Shown here: positions 9,238 to 16,515 of the stretch, piece by piece
Layout: each line of letters opens with the position of its first letter
How positions within the stretch are numbered: position 1 is the first letter of the stretch
Source of the DNA: Catenibacterium sp. co_0103
GTDB lineage: Bacteria; Bacillota_I; Bacilli_A; Erysipelotrichales; Coprobacillaceae
DNA: 24,226 bases
Assembly (NCBI RefSeq): GCF_004168205.1
Contig: NZ_RCYB01000034.1
Location: 1-24,226 of the forward strand
Direction of reading: 5' to 3'
The notes under the pieces: model-generated
Databases searched by the model: none
The model's input: only the letters and a program-made list of their open reading frames with translations
Told to the model about the DNA's origin: nothing
Translations under genes and position numbers: made by a program

Positions 9238-10256
9238 AATTCTGCTCCCTTTTCACCTTCAGCAATATAACCTACTTCATAGCTTTCATAGCCAGCAGCA
9301 TTAATTGCTTCAATAGTCTTTTCAACATCTGCAGGATCAACAGCAAGAACCATACCTAATCCCATGTTGAATGTGTTGTACATCATCTTTTCTTCAACGT
9401 TTCCTGCTTTTGCAATTAAGCCAAAGATAGGAGGTACTTTATAGCTGTCCTTCTTAACAACAGCCTTTACACCATCAGGTAACATTCTAGGAAGGTTTTC
9501 ATAGAATCCTCCACCAGTAATATGGCTACATCCTTTAACCTTGATACCAGCATTCTTTACACTCTTTAATGCTTTTACATAAATCTTAGTAGGAGCAATT
9601 AATGCTTCACCTAAAGTAGTACCTAATTCATCATAATAAGTATCCAAAGATTCTTTAGTCATTTCAAATACGCTACGTACTAAAGAGAATCCATTACTAT
9701 GTACACCAGTAGATGCAATACCAACTAAAGCATCACCAGGCTTGATTGTAGAACCATCAATGATATCCTTCTTGTCTACAACACCTACTGCAAAACCAGC
9801 TAAATCATAATCATCAATAGGCATTAAACCTGGATGTTCTGCAGTTTCACCACCAACAAGGGCACATTCAGACTGAATACATCCTTCAGCAACACCCTTA
9901 ACGATAGTCGCAATCTTTTCAGGATAATTCTTACCACATGCAATGTAATCAAGGAAGAATAGAGGTTCACCACCTGAACAAGCAATATCATTCACACACA
10001 TTGCAACTGCATCAATACCAATTGTATCGTGTTTATCCATTACAAAAGCAAGTTTTACCTTTGTACCACAGCCATCAGTACCAGATAAAAGAACTGGTTC
10101 TTCCATATCCTTGATCTTGCTTAAATCAAAAGCACCAGCAAAACCACCAATACCACCAAGTACTTCTGGTCTCATAGTCGCTTTAACATGCTTCTTCATT
10201 AATTCTACTGACTTATAACCTGCTTCAATGTCTACTCCAGCTTTTTTATAATCCAT
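9231..10256 (-). CDS. purM: Phosphoribosylformylglycinamidine cyclo-ligase (AIR synthetase) PurM
   Basis: It closes the imidazole ring, turning FGAM into AIR with ATP, step five. The 341-residue protein has the AIR-synthase landmarks in order: VLGGIGGFAGAFDLS near 33-47, SGTDGCGTKVKLA near 58-70 (the usual DGVGTK reads DGCGTK), CVNDIACSGGEPLFFLDY near 87-104, GGETAEHPG near 136-144, STGVHSNGFSLVR near 182-194, and SHITGGGFYENLPRMLP near 244-260. The ATG follows AAAGGATG, 21 nt after purC. Normal length, no damage visible. Confidence 0.97.
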   Translation of the reverse strand: MDYKKAGVDIEAGYKSVELMKKHVKATMRPEVLGGIGGFAGAFDLSKIKDMEEPVLLSGTDGCGTKVKLAFVMDKHDTIGIDAVAMCVNDIACSGGEPLFFLDYIACGKNYPEKIATIVKGVAEGCIQSECALVGGETAEHPGLMPIDDYDLAGFAVGVVDKKDIIDGSTIKPGDALVGIASTGVHSNGFSLVRSVFEMTKESLDTYYDELGTTLGEALIAPTKIYVKALKSVKNAGIKVKGCSHITGGGFYENLPRMLPDGVKAVVKKDSYKVPPIFGLIAKAGNVEEKMMYNTFNMGLGMVLAVDPADVEKTIEAINAAGYESYEVGYIAEGEKGAELC

Positions 10257-10277
10257 GTTTCTTCATCCTTTTATCTA

Positions 10278-10985
10278 TTATTTTTCCATTCTTGCAAGAA
10301 CTGCTTTATATGTTTCAATTAAATCACCGATATCCTGTCTGAATACGTCTTTGTCATACTTCTTGTTAGTATCTACATCCCATAAACGGCAAGAATCTGG
10401 TGAGATTTCATCAGCTAATACGATTTCGCCTTCTTTAGTCTTACCAAATTCGATTTTAAAATCTACTAGCTTTAAGTTTAATCTTAAGAAGAAAGCCTTA
10501 AGTAATTCGTTGATCTTTAATGTTTCAGATTTGATAGTGTTATATTCATCTCTAGTGCAAAGACCTAAAGCAACAGCATGGTCTTCATTGATTAATGGAT
10601 CACCATATTCATCATTCTTATAACTAATTTCAAAAATTGGTTCTGCTAAAACAACACCTTCCTTAGCACCAAGTCTCTTACAGAAAGAACCTGTTGTAAT
10701 ATTACGTACAATAACTTCTAGTGGGAAGATTTCTACTTTCTTAACTAAATCATCAGTATCATTTAACTTTTCAATCATATGAGTCTTGATACCAGCTTCT
10801 TCTAACATATCAAAGATAATACCTGAAATAGTGTGGTTTAATACACCCTTACCAGCAAACTGATCATGTTTTACACCATTACCTGCAGTTGCATCATCTT
10901 TATAATGCATTAAGATAACATCTTCATTATCAGTTGCAAAAATTTCCTTAGCTTTTCCTTCGTACATTAATTCTTTCTTTTCCAT
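10278..10985 (-). CDS. purC: SAICAR synthetase PurC
   Basis: It joins CAIR with aspartate and ATP to give SAICAR, the step after PurE. The 235-residue protein has the family landmarks LMYEGKAKEIFAT at the N-terminus, FPLEVIVRNITTGSFCKRLG near 88-107, and VDFKIEFGKTKEGEIVLADE with SPDSCRLWD near 175-205. The length is the usual 235-240 of the bacterial type. It sits 15 nt downstream of purE behind GAGGAGA. Nothing unusual was seen. Confidence 0.97.
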   Translation of the reverse strand: MEKKELMYEGKAKEIFATDNEDVILMHYKDDATAGNGVKHDQFAGKGVLNHTISGIIFDMLEEAGIKTHMIEKLNDTDDLVKKVEIFPLEVIVRNITTGSFCKRLGAKEGVVLAEPIFEISYKNDEYGDPLINEDHAVALGLCTRDEYNTIKSETLKINELLKAFFLRLNLKLVDFKIEFGKTKEGEIVLADEISPDSCRLWDVDTNKKYDKDVFRQDIGDLIETYKAVLARMEK

Positions 10986-11000
10986 TGTTGTTTTCTCCTC

Positions 11001-11489
11001 TTATCTATATTTTTCTGAAATTTCGTTATTTGTATCTAAGCAGGCTTTTTCCATAGCCTGACGGTTGTTCTTTAATTTTTCACTTAATTCTGGATATTTG
11101 ATTGCCATGATTTCAAGTGCTAACCAGGCAGCATTCTTAGCACCATCAATTGCAACTGTTGCAACTGGGATACCAGAAGGCATCTGGACAATTGATAATA
11201 AGGCATCCATTCCATCTAAACTTGCACCTTTGATTGGAATACCAATAACTGGTAACACTGTCATAGAAGCAACGACACCAGGTAAGGCAGCAGCCATACC
11301 AGCAGCTGTTAAAATAACATCTGTTCCATTGTTGTTGCATTCTTCTACAAATTCACTCAATGCACGATGTGCACGGTGTGCAGATAAAGCACGTACTTCA
11401 ACATCTACGCCATATTCTTTTAATATAACAATTCCTTTTTCTACCTTTGCTTCATCAGAGGCAGAACCCATAATTACTGCAGCTTTCAT
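11001..11489 (-). CDS. purE: PurE, AIR carboxylase or N5-CAIR mutase (atypical active-site motifs)
   Basis: The protein is 162 residues, normal for PurE, with VIMGSASDEAK at 5-15 and the DALLSIVQMPSGIPVATVAI core at about 95-114. Two usually conserved spots differ. The class I motif SAHRTP reads SAHRAH (36-41), and the class I GGAAHLPG reads GMAAALPG (64-71), so the second active-site histidine is alanine (about residue 68). The first catalytic histidine (38) is kept. No purK lies in the operon. Two readings are possible: a mutase (class I) working with a PurK encoded elsewhere, or an enzyme carboxylating AIR directly with CO2, as class II PurE does. The motif evidence alone does not decide. 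PurE feeds purC, the next gene. Confidence 0.93.
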   Translation of the reverse strand: MKAAVIMGSASDEAKVEKGIVILKEYGVDVEVRALSAHRAHRALSEFVEECNNNGTDVILTAAGMAAALPGVVASMTVLPVIGIPIKGASLDGMDALLSIVQMPSGIPVATVAIDGAKNAAWLALEIMAIKYPELSEKLKNNRQAMEKACLDTNNEISEKYR

Positions 11490-11527
11490 TTCAGTCCTCC
11501 ATTATTTTCATTATGACTTTCATGATC

Positions 11528-11552
11528 TAGGTGCTCAGAGGCCTTTCACCTA
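11528..11552 (-). repeat. Stem-loop between fhs and purE
   Basis: In the 79-nt fhs-purE gap, the only long gap in the operon, the minus strand has a perfect 6-bp stem TAGGTG/CACCTA with a 13-nt loop. No T tract follows, so it is not a standard terminator. It might be a processing or stability element that sets fhs levels apart from the pur genes; that is inference. Confidence 0.4.
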
Positions 11553-11568
11553 AACTTGACCTCAATTA

Positions 11569-13239
11569 TTAGAATAAACCAGTAATCTTACCTTCTTCAT
11601 CGATGTCCATATTATTGGCAGCTGGTACTTTTGGTAAACCAGGCATACGCATAATATTTCCAGAAATAGCAACTAAGAATCCAGAACCAGTATTTGGAAT
11701 CAAGTCACTAATTGTTACCTTGAATCCTTCTGGACGTCCAAGTAAAGTCGCATCATCTGATAAAGAATACTGAGTTTTCGCAATACAGATTGGTAAATCA
11801 CCTAAGCCCTGAGCAGTGAACTTCTTGATCTTGTTAGCTACCTTCTTAGTGAAGACAACATCATCTGCACCATAGATTTCTTTGGCGATTGTCTTGATTT
11901 TTTCATCAATAGGCATATCTAATGAATAGATAGGTGCATAATGAGATTCTTTAGTATCAAGGATATTTAATAGCTTGTTAGCAAGATCAATGCCTCCTTC
12001 GCCACCCTTAGCCCATACTTCAGAAATGGATACTTCAACATTTAATTCCTTACACATATCATCTAATAGCTTTAATTCAGCTTCTGTATCTGTAGGGAAA
12101 GCATTAATAGCAACGATACAAGGTAAACCAAACTTCTTGATATTTTCAATATGTTTAGTTAAGTTACCAATACCCTTCTTTAATGCTTCAAGGTTTTCAG
12201 TACTTAATTCTTTCTTGTTAACACCACCATGCATCTTTAATGCACGAACAGTCGCAACAATGACAACTGCATCTGGATTTAAACCAGCCTGACGACACTT
12301 GATATCTAAGAACTTTTCAGCTCCTAAATCAGCACCAAATCCTGCTTCAGTAATAGCGTAATCACCAAGTTTCATAGCAAGCTTTGTAGCCATAACTGAG
12401 TTACATCCATGAGCGATATTGGCAAATGGACCACCATGTACAAATACTGGAGTATGATCTAAAGTCTGTACAAGGTTAGGTTTGATGGCATCCTTCAATA
12501 ATAAAGTTACAGCACCAGTTGCATGAATATCACCAACAGTAACTGGTTCACCATCATAATTATAAGCAACAATCATTCTTGCTGCTCTTGCCTTTAAATC
12601 TTCAAGAGAAGTAGATAAACATAAGATACCCATGACTTCACTTGCAACACTAATATCAAAACCATCTTCACGAGGAACACCATTTGGTTTACCACCTAAA
12701 CCAACAACAATATGTCTTAAAGCACGATCGTTTAAGTCAACAACTCTCTTCCATACAATCTGTCTAGTATCAATATTCAAAGGGTTACCCTGCTGAATAG
12801 AGTTATCAAGCATTGCCGCAATCAAGTTATTTGCTGAAGTGATGGCATGAATATCACCTGTAAAATGAAGGTTGATATCTTCCATAGGAACAACCTGGGC
12901 ATATCCTCCACCAGCTGCACCACCTTTAATACCAAAGCAAGGACCTAAACTTGGTTCACGCATTGCAACTACAGATTTCTTGCCTAACTGATGTAATGCC
13001 TGTGATAAACCGATCATTGTAGTTGTCTTACCTTCACCTGCAGGTGTTGGGTTGATTGCAGTTACAAGGATTAATTTACCATCCGGATTATTTTCAACTT
13101 TCTTGATAGTTTCCAAAGAGATTTTTGCTTTATATTTACCATATAATTCTAAATCATCTTCAGTCAGTCCAATCTTGTCAGCCACATTTTTAATTGGCTC
13201 CATGACTGTACTCTGTGCAATTTCTACGTCTGTTAACAT
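11569..13239 (-). CDS. fhs: Formate-tetrahydrofolate ligase Fhs
   Basis: It makes 10-formyl-THF from formate, THF and ATP, supplying the formyl donor used by PurN and PurH in the same operon. From the chosen ATG the protein is 556 residues, the usual family length. It has YGKYKAK near 33-39, the ATP-binding loop TPAGEGKTT at about 65-73, [20 protein letters not shown] in the N-terminal third, and [16 protein letters not shown] residues ([20 protein letters not shown]). I chose the ATG at 13237-13239 ([10 protein letters not shown]), which has AGAGAGG 13 nt upstream. A TTG 13 codons earlier would add the Lys/Asn-rich [13 protein letters not shown], which looks like leader read-through, not protein. 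It is the first gene behind the ZTP riboswitch. Confidence 0.96.
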   Translation of the reverse strand: MLTDVEIAQSTVMEPIKNVADKIGLTEDDLELYGKYKAKISLETIKKVENNPDGKLILVTAINPTPAGEGKTTTMIGLSQALHQLGKKSVVAMREPSLGPCFGIKGGAAGGGYAQVVPMEDINLHFTGDIHAITSANNLIAAMLDNSIQQGNPLNIDTRQIVWKRVVDLNDRALRHIVVGLGGKPNGVPREDGFDISVASEVMGILCLSTSLEDLKARAARMIVAYNYDGEPVTVGDIHATGAVTLLLKDAIKPNLVQTLDHTPVFVHGGPFANIAHGCNSVMATKLAMKLGDYAITEAGFGADLGAEKFLDIKCRQAGLNPDAVVIVATVRALKMHGGVNKKELSTENLEALKKGIGNLTKHIENIKKFGLPCIVAINAFPTDTEAELKLLDDMCKELNVEVSISEVWAKGGEGGIDLANKLLNILDTKESHYAPIYSLDMPIDEKIKTIAKEIYGADDVVFTKKVANKIKKFTAQGLGDLPICIAKTQYSLSDDATLLGRPEGFKVTISDLIPNTGSGFLVAISGNIMRMPGLPKVPAANNMDIDEEGKITGLF

Positions 13240-13330
13240 TTTTTTGTTTTTCCTCTCTTTCAGGTTATTTTCTTTCAAAACAATTATATACTAATCCGGT
13301 ACCTGTATGCTTCCATTTTTTAAAAAAAAC

Positions 13331-13379
13331 AAAAAAAGAGCCTACTAAGTCCAGGACGTTGCCCAGACGGTCGGCTCTT
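13331..13379 (-). terminator. Regulated intrinsic terminator of the ZTP riboswitch
   Basis: On the minus strand GGCTCTT's partner AAGAGCC (plus arms 13336-13342 and 13373-13379) forms a 7-bp stem, followed by T7 (plus A 13331-13337). The 5' arm is immediately before, and the enclosed bases include, the conserved CUGGGCAAC part of the aptamer. The aptamer fold and the terminator should therefore exclude one another, giving transcription read-through when ZTP is bound. Confidence 0.75.
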
Positions 13380-13429
13380 CAAGAAATTATACTCCATGTG
13401 GTTAATTCCACTTCCGTCAGTCGTATAAT
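13340..13429 (-). promoter_or_regulatory. ZTP (pfl) riboswitch aptamer upstream of fhs-purECMNHDLB
   Basis: The minus strand shows the parts of the ZTP/pfl motif in order: a perfect 7-bp P1 ATTATAC/GTATAAT (plus 13423-13429 and 13386-13392); inside it GACTGACGG and a P2 hairpin GTGG-AATTAA-CCAC; then a linker and the 3' subdomain GACCGTCTGGGCAACGTC, containing the diagnostic CNGUCUGGGCAAC-like core. ZTP riboswitches are known upstream of fhs, purH and related folate/purine genes and turn them on when ZTP (10-formyl-THF starvation) rises. The location in front of fhs and the pur operon fits this. The call rests on motif recognition, not on a covariance-model score. Confidence 0.88.
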
Positions 13430-13437
13430 ACAGTTGT

Positions 13438-13466
13438 AGTTTATCAAATAACCTATTGTTTGACAA
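13438..13466 (-). promoter_or_regulatory. Promoter of the fhs-pur operon
   Basis: On the minus strand TTGTCA (plus 13461-13466) and TAAACT (plus 13438-13443) are 17 bp apart, placing the transcript start near 13431, just at the foot of the riboswitch P1 stem. The good fit of start point to aptamer supports it. No PurR-type box was recognised. Confidence 0.6.
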
Positions 13467-13474
13467 GCACAAAT

Positions 13475-13503
13475 TTGATTAAATAGTGGCATAAGTTTAT
13501 AAT
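13475..13503 (+). promoter_or_regulatory. Promoter of the flavin-reductase-like gene
   Basis: TTGATT (13475-13480) and a perfect TATAAT (13498-13503) are 17 bp apart, with the start expected near 13510 and the ribosome-binding site GGAGG at 13512-13516. The -35 region lies 8 bp from the -35 of the divergent purine promoter. Confidence 0.7.
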
Positions 13504-13524
13504 ATAAAAACGGAGGTAATGACT

Positions 13525-14025
13525 ATGTTTAAAGAAGTAGATGTAAATACATTTGATTTAAAAATATTCAATAAATTGAATAAGGAATGGGCACTACTTA
13601 GTGCAGGTAATAAAGACGCATTTAATACTATGACTATTTCATGGGGCGAGATGGGTACATTATGGAATAAGCCAGTGATGACTTGTTTTGTAAGACCACA
13701 GCGTTATACAAAAGAATTTATAGATTCTAATGATCAAATGACTCTTTCATTCTTTAATGGAGAACATATGATAGATTTAACAATACTTGGTAGAGAGTCT
13801 GGACGTGATGGAGATAAGATTGCGAAGACTGATTTAACACCTACATTTATTGAAAATCTCCCTACATTTGAAGAGGCAGACATTGTCGTTGTGGGAAAGA
13901 AACTCTATGAAGACACTATCAAGCCTGAATGTTTCTTAGATGAAACACTTGTGGATAAGAACTATCCTAATAAAGATTTCCATACAATGTATATCTGTGA
14001 AGTTGAAAAAATCTATATGAAATAA
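13525..14025 (+). CDS. Flavin reductase-like, FMN-binding split-barrel protein
   Basis: The 166-residue protein belongs to the flavin reductase/DIM6-NTAB family. The region NTMTISWGEMGTLWNKPV with TCFVRPQRYT just after (about residues 35-65) is the typical flavin-binding part, and SFFNGEHM with the later LGRESGRDGDK is also family-like. Members bind FMN and reduce flavin or act as small oxidoreductases; the substrate here cannot be told. I chose the ATG at 13525, because GGAGG at 13512-13516 is 8 nt before it; the ATG at 13519 is only 2 nt from it. It is a single-gene unit that diverges from the purine operon and shares a terminator with the convergent Nudix gene. No functional link to purines is evident. 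Confidence 0.88.
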   Translation: MFKEVDVNTFDLKIFNKLNKEWALLSAGNKDAFNTMTISWGEMGTLWNKPVMTCFVRPQRYTKEFIDSNDQMTLSFFNGEHMIDLTILGRESGRDGDKIAKTDLTPTFIENLPTFEEADIVVVGKKLYEDTIKPECFLDETLVDKNYPNKDFHTMYICEVEKIYMK

Positions 14026-14052
14026 GAGAAGCGTTAGTTTGCTTCTCTTTTT
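14024..14052 (+). terminator. Terminator between convergent flavin-reductase-like and Nudix genes
   Basis: A 9-bp stem AAGAGAAGC/GCTTCTCTT (14024-14032 and 14041-14049) is followed by T residues to 14052. It overlaps the stop codons of both genes. The T run is good on the plus strand and weak on the minus strand. Confidence 0.8.
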
Positions 14053-14483
14053 AGTTCTTCGTATTCTCTTATTTGATTATATTCTTCGATTGTTTTCTTA
14101 ATATCATTAAAGATATGTGGGTCAAGTGTCTTCTCTAATTCATCTTCATCCACAAACTTATAATCTGTATGTTCAAATGAAATCTTAACCTGATCATTTG
14201 TAGGAATACACAAGAAACCAATACCCACTGTCTGATAGTGTGGTCTAATAGCCGTAAATGTATAAACTGGCTTAATGATTTCAATATCTAATCCTGTTTC
14301 TTCCTTTAATTCTCTTACTAACGCCTGGTGAGGATCTTCCCCATATTCTAATCCCCCACCTGGTAATTCCCAATAACCAAGTCCATCTGATGAAGGTCTC
14401 ACACGTTTTAAGATTAATGTCTTGCCTTCATAAATCACAATACCTTTAACTGTAATATGAAATTGTATGTCCTTATTCTCCAT
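14034..14483 (-). CDS. Nudix hydrolase
   Basis: The 149-residue protein carries a perfect Nudix box, G-x5-E-x7-R-E-U-x-E-E-x-G-U, read from the second G of GGG as GGLEYGEDPHQALVRELKEE followed by TGL (about residues 42-64). Such enzymes hydrolyse nucleoside diphosphates linked to another group, and the box binds the divalent metal. The N-terminal part FHITVKGIVIYEGKTLILKR is typical of the MutT/ADP-ribose-pyrophosphatase-like small members. The substrate is not predictable from sequence. The ATG is preceded by GGGGGG about 9 nt upstream. It runs convergent to the flavin-reductase-like gene. Confidence 0.9.
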   Translation of the reverse strand: MENKDIQFHITVKGIVIYEGKTLILKRVRPSSDGLGYWELPGGGLEYGEDPHQALVRELKEETGLDIEIIKPVYTFTAIRPHYQTVGIGFLCIPTNDQVKISFEHTDYKFVDEDELEKTLDPHIFNDIKKTIEEYNQIREYEELKREAN

Positions 14484-14579
14484 ATTCTTTTGCCCCCCTT
14501 TTTACTATATTAGCACAACTCTTGAAAGAACGTTACAAAAAGGTGCAGTATCTGTGTTTCAAATAATTTAAAAATTGTA

Positions 14580-14585
14580 TATAAT
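14580..14585 (+). promoter_or_regulatory. Probable -10 element of the dipeptidase gene
   Basis: A perfect TATAAT lies 20 nt before the chosen ATG, putting the transcript start near 14591, just before AGGTGA at 14594-14599. The best -35 at 17 bp (TTTCAA, 14557-14562) is weak. The position shows that the TTG at 14575 cannot be the translation start. Confidence 0.5.
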
Positions 14586-14604
14586 AGTCACTGAGGTGAA
14601 TAAA

Positions 14605-15969
14605 ATGATTGATTTTAAAGAAGAAGTATTAAAGCATAAAGATGAAATGCTGAAAGATTTAAAGGACTTATGTCTAATCCCTTCAACTCTTGATAAATCT
14701 ACTGCAAAAGAAAATCAGCCATTTGGTGAAAATAACCGTAAAGCGCTTGATTTAATGCTTTCTATTGGTCAAAGAGATGGATTTGTTACTGATGATTGTG
14801 ATGGATATGCTGGTTCTATTGATATTGGTGAAGGAGAAGACTGCTTTGGTATTCTTGGACACTTAGATGTTGTACCTACTGAAGGTCAGGAATGGGATTA
14901 TCCAGAATATGATATGACTCTTGATGGAGATACACTCTATGGTCGTGGTGTTGCTGATGATAAGGGACCTTTAATTGCTGCTTATTATGCTGCTAAGATT
15001 GTGAATGAACTTGATTTTGAAAAGAAGATGAAGGTTCGTATCATCTTTGGATGTAATGAAGAAAATGGTTCTCGCTGTATGCATTACTATTTCCAGCATC
15101 GTCCATATCCAAAGATGGGATTTACTCCAGATGCTGATTTCCCTGTAGTATATGGTGAAAAAGGTAACTGTCATTTCATCATCAAGGGGAAAACAGATGA
15201 TGATAAGGTAATTTCTATTCATTCAGGACGTGTAGTGAATATCGTACCAGATCAGGCTAAAGCTGTATTAAAGGGTACTGACTATGAAGAATCATATAAT
15301 GCATTCTTAAAAGAAAATAACTTCAAGGGTTCTTTAGAAGTTGTAGATGGTAACACACACTTATTCTTAAAAGGTAAGAGTGCCCATGCATCTCAGCCTC
15401 AGTTAGGTAATAATGCTGCAAGTAACTTATGTCATTATATTGCAAGTGTGACTGATAATAGCTACGCAAAATTCGTTGATGAATATTTATATAATGATTA
15501 TTTAGGTGAAAAGTTCAATGTCGCATTTACTGGTGAAATGGGTGCTTTAACTGTTAACCTTGGTATCTTAAATTATGAAAATAATGAAGGTTCATTAACT
15601 CTTGATTTACGTCTTCCTCATGACTTAGACAATAATGAACTTGTTAAGAATGTAGGTGAAGCTGTTAATAAATATGGCTTGAGTGAAGAACATGATATCG
15701 GTCCTGCATTATATGTAGATCCTAATAGTGAATTAGTTCAGAAGCTTCATGAATCATATGTACAGTTCACAAATGATCATGAACATGGTCCTCAGACTAT
15801 CGGTGGTGGAACTTATGCAAAAGAAATGCCTAACTGTGTTGCTTTTGGTTGTGAATTCCCTGGTAAAAACCATCATATGCATGAAGAAAATGAATTAATT
15901 TCATTAGATGATTTATTAACTGCAGCTGCTATCTACGCTCAGTCTCTCTATAATCTTCTTAAAAAATAG
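14605..15969 (+). CDS. M20-family dipeptidase, PepV-like
   Basis: The 454-residue protein is a zinc peptidase of family M20, closest in look to PepV/Sapep dipeptidases, which cut dipeptides in the cytoplasm and recycle imported peptides. Metal-site motifs are present: GHLDVVP with His about 86 and Asp about 88, YGRGVADDKGP with the bridging Asp about 118-119, GCNEENGSR with the catalytic Glu-Glu about 152-153, TPDADFPVV near 174-182, and HHMHEEN near the C-terminus. The lid domain lies between. I chose the ATG at 14605, 5 nt after AGGTGA. The upstream TTG (14575) lies inside the promoter. It is the first gene of a stretch that ends at tRNA-Leu; no terminator was found between them, so read-through into the tRNA is possible. 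Confidence 0.93.
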   Translation: MIDFKEEVLKHKDEMLKDLKDLCLIPSTLDKSTAKENQPFGENNRKALDLMLSIGQRDGFVTDDCDGYAGSIDIGEGEDCFGILGHLDVVPTEGQEWDYPEYDMTLDGDTLYGRGVADDKGPLIAAYYAAKIVNELDFEKKMKVRIIFGCNEENGSRCMHYYFQHRPYPKMGFTPDADFPVVYGEKGNCHFIIKGKTDDDKVISIHSGRVVNIVPDQAKAVLKGTDYEESYNAFLKENNFKGSLEVVDGNTHLFLKGKSAHASQPQLGNNAASNLCHYIASVTDNSYAKFVDEYLYNDYLGEKFNVAFTGEMGALTVNLGILNYENNEGSLTLDLRLPHDLDNNELVKNVGEAVNKYGLSEEHDIGPALYVDPNSELVQKLHESYVQFTNDHEHGPQTIGGGTYAKEMPNCVAFGCEFPGKNHHMHEENELISLDDLLTAAAIYAQSLYNLLKK

Positions 15970-15998
15970 TTGAATTCTATGTGCAACTCAAGTATAAT
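15970..15998 (+). promoter_or_regulatory. Promoter of tRNA-Leu
   Basis: TTGAAT (15970-15975) begins right after the dipeptidase stop codon, and TATAAT (15993-15998) follows with a 17-bp spacer. The transcript should start about 16005, some ten nt before the mature tRNA 5' end. Confidence 0.75.
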
Positions 15999-16010
15999 TT
16001 GAGTTGCACA
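15980..16010. repeat. Perfect 12-bp inverted repeat around the tRNA-Leu -10 box
   Basis: TGTGCAACTCAA (15980-15991) and TTGAGTTGCACA (15999-16010) are perfect complements, separated by 7 nt that contain all but the first base context of TATAAT. No T tract follows, so it is not a normal terminator. It could be an operator, or a transcript-end hairpin of the dipeptidase gene. Confidence 0.85.
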
Positions 16011-16015
16011 AAGTT

Positions 16016-16101
16016 GCGGCCGTGGTGGAATGGTAGACACGCAAGTTTGAGGGACTTGTGGACGTACGTCTGTGTGAGTTCAAATCTCATCGGCCGCACC
16101 A
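16016..16101 (+). tRNA. tRNA-Leu (anticodon GAG)
   Basis: The 7-bp acceptor stem GCGGCCG/CGGCCGC, discriminator A and encoded CCA are all visible. The anticodon stem CAAGT/ACTTG closes a 7-nt loop TTGAGGG, giving anticodon GAG (reads CUC and CUU). A long variable arm (GGACGTACGTCT region) and GTTCAAATC in the T loop confirm a class II leucine tRNA. It is 86 nt with CCA. Confidence 0.95.
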
Positions 16102-16113
16102 TTAATTAAGATG

Positions 16114-16140
16114 AACTAGCTAGAGATAGCTAGTTTTTTT
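16114..16140 (+). terminator. Terminator of tRNA-Leu
   Basis: A 9-bp stem AACTAGCTA/TAGCTAGTT with GAGA loop (16114-16122 and 16127-16135) leads into a run of T up to 16140. Confidence 0.88.
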
Positions 16141-16180
16141 GTTTAGGAGGGAACTATAAGTAACTGAATATATCGACCAT

Positions 16181-16210
16181 TGTGTTTGAATGTGTTTAAA
16201 TATGCTCATA
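16181..16210 (+). repeat. Left-end recombinase-site repeats of the IS607-type element
   Basis: TGTGTTTGAA and TGTGTTTAAA are adjacent direct repeats (16181-16200). The stretch 16189-16210 (AATGTG..TTAAA..CTCA) recurs inverted at 17964-17985 in the right end. Such short repeated motifs at IS607 ends are thought to bind the recombinase; role inferred. Confidence 0.55.
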
Positions 16211-16224
16211 GAGGGAGCGTTAAA

Positions 16225-16515
16225 ATGAACACATTAAATATCATAAATTATAAACCAAAGGATCTTACTGAACTTTTAGGCGTATCTGTTAAGATATTGT
16301 AACGTTGAGATAGAGAAGGAACTTTAAAGGTAAACTGAACCCTAACTAATAAGCATTGTTGTATTTATAATCAGCATTTACTAAATCAAACTGCATTTTT
16401 AAGATAGTTCTGTAATGTAAAAGAATTATTTGAATACCCACAAACCACAGGATAGTAAAAATTAAATTATATAAACGCCTATAAATCGGCGTTCATGAAG
16501 CTGAACTTGATGCAT
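16225..16515 (+). pseudogene. tnpA: Decayed IS607-type serine recombinase tnpA
   Basis: From ATG 16225 behind GAGGGAG, a single frame reads INYKPKDLTELLGVSVKIL, then stop, R, stop, DREGTLK. This is the MerR-like DNA-binding head of IS607 TnpA, in which the family usually has KTLQRWDREGKL. The Q and W codons have become TAA and TGA, and the R codon before TLTNK has become TGA. Homology then jumps from TNKHCCIYNQ to LLNQTAFLR-stop-FCN, which corresponds to the family's NQxxFLxxFCN after the catalytic domain start. The segment with the catalytic serine (ARVS-like) is therefore missing. Two more stops follow, and weak similarity runs to about 16515. It cannot make an active recombinase. The stretch 16515-16647 before tnpB holds no recognisable gene apart from a TATAAT at 16533-16538 that may serve tnpB. 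Confidence 0.8.

Noticed and set aside
14971..15222. Minus-strand 83-codon open frame in the dipeptidase gene
   Set aside because: Antisense shadow of conserved M20 motifs; no start signal.
16441..16515. Hairpin AACGCC/GGCGTT as left end of a separate tnpB-only element nested in an IS607 remnant
   Set aside because: Weak recombinase homology (LNY, FMKL) continues in frame through this hairpin, and the subterminal repeats place the left end further upstream, so one IS607-type element is simpler.
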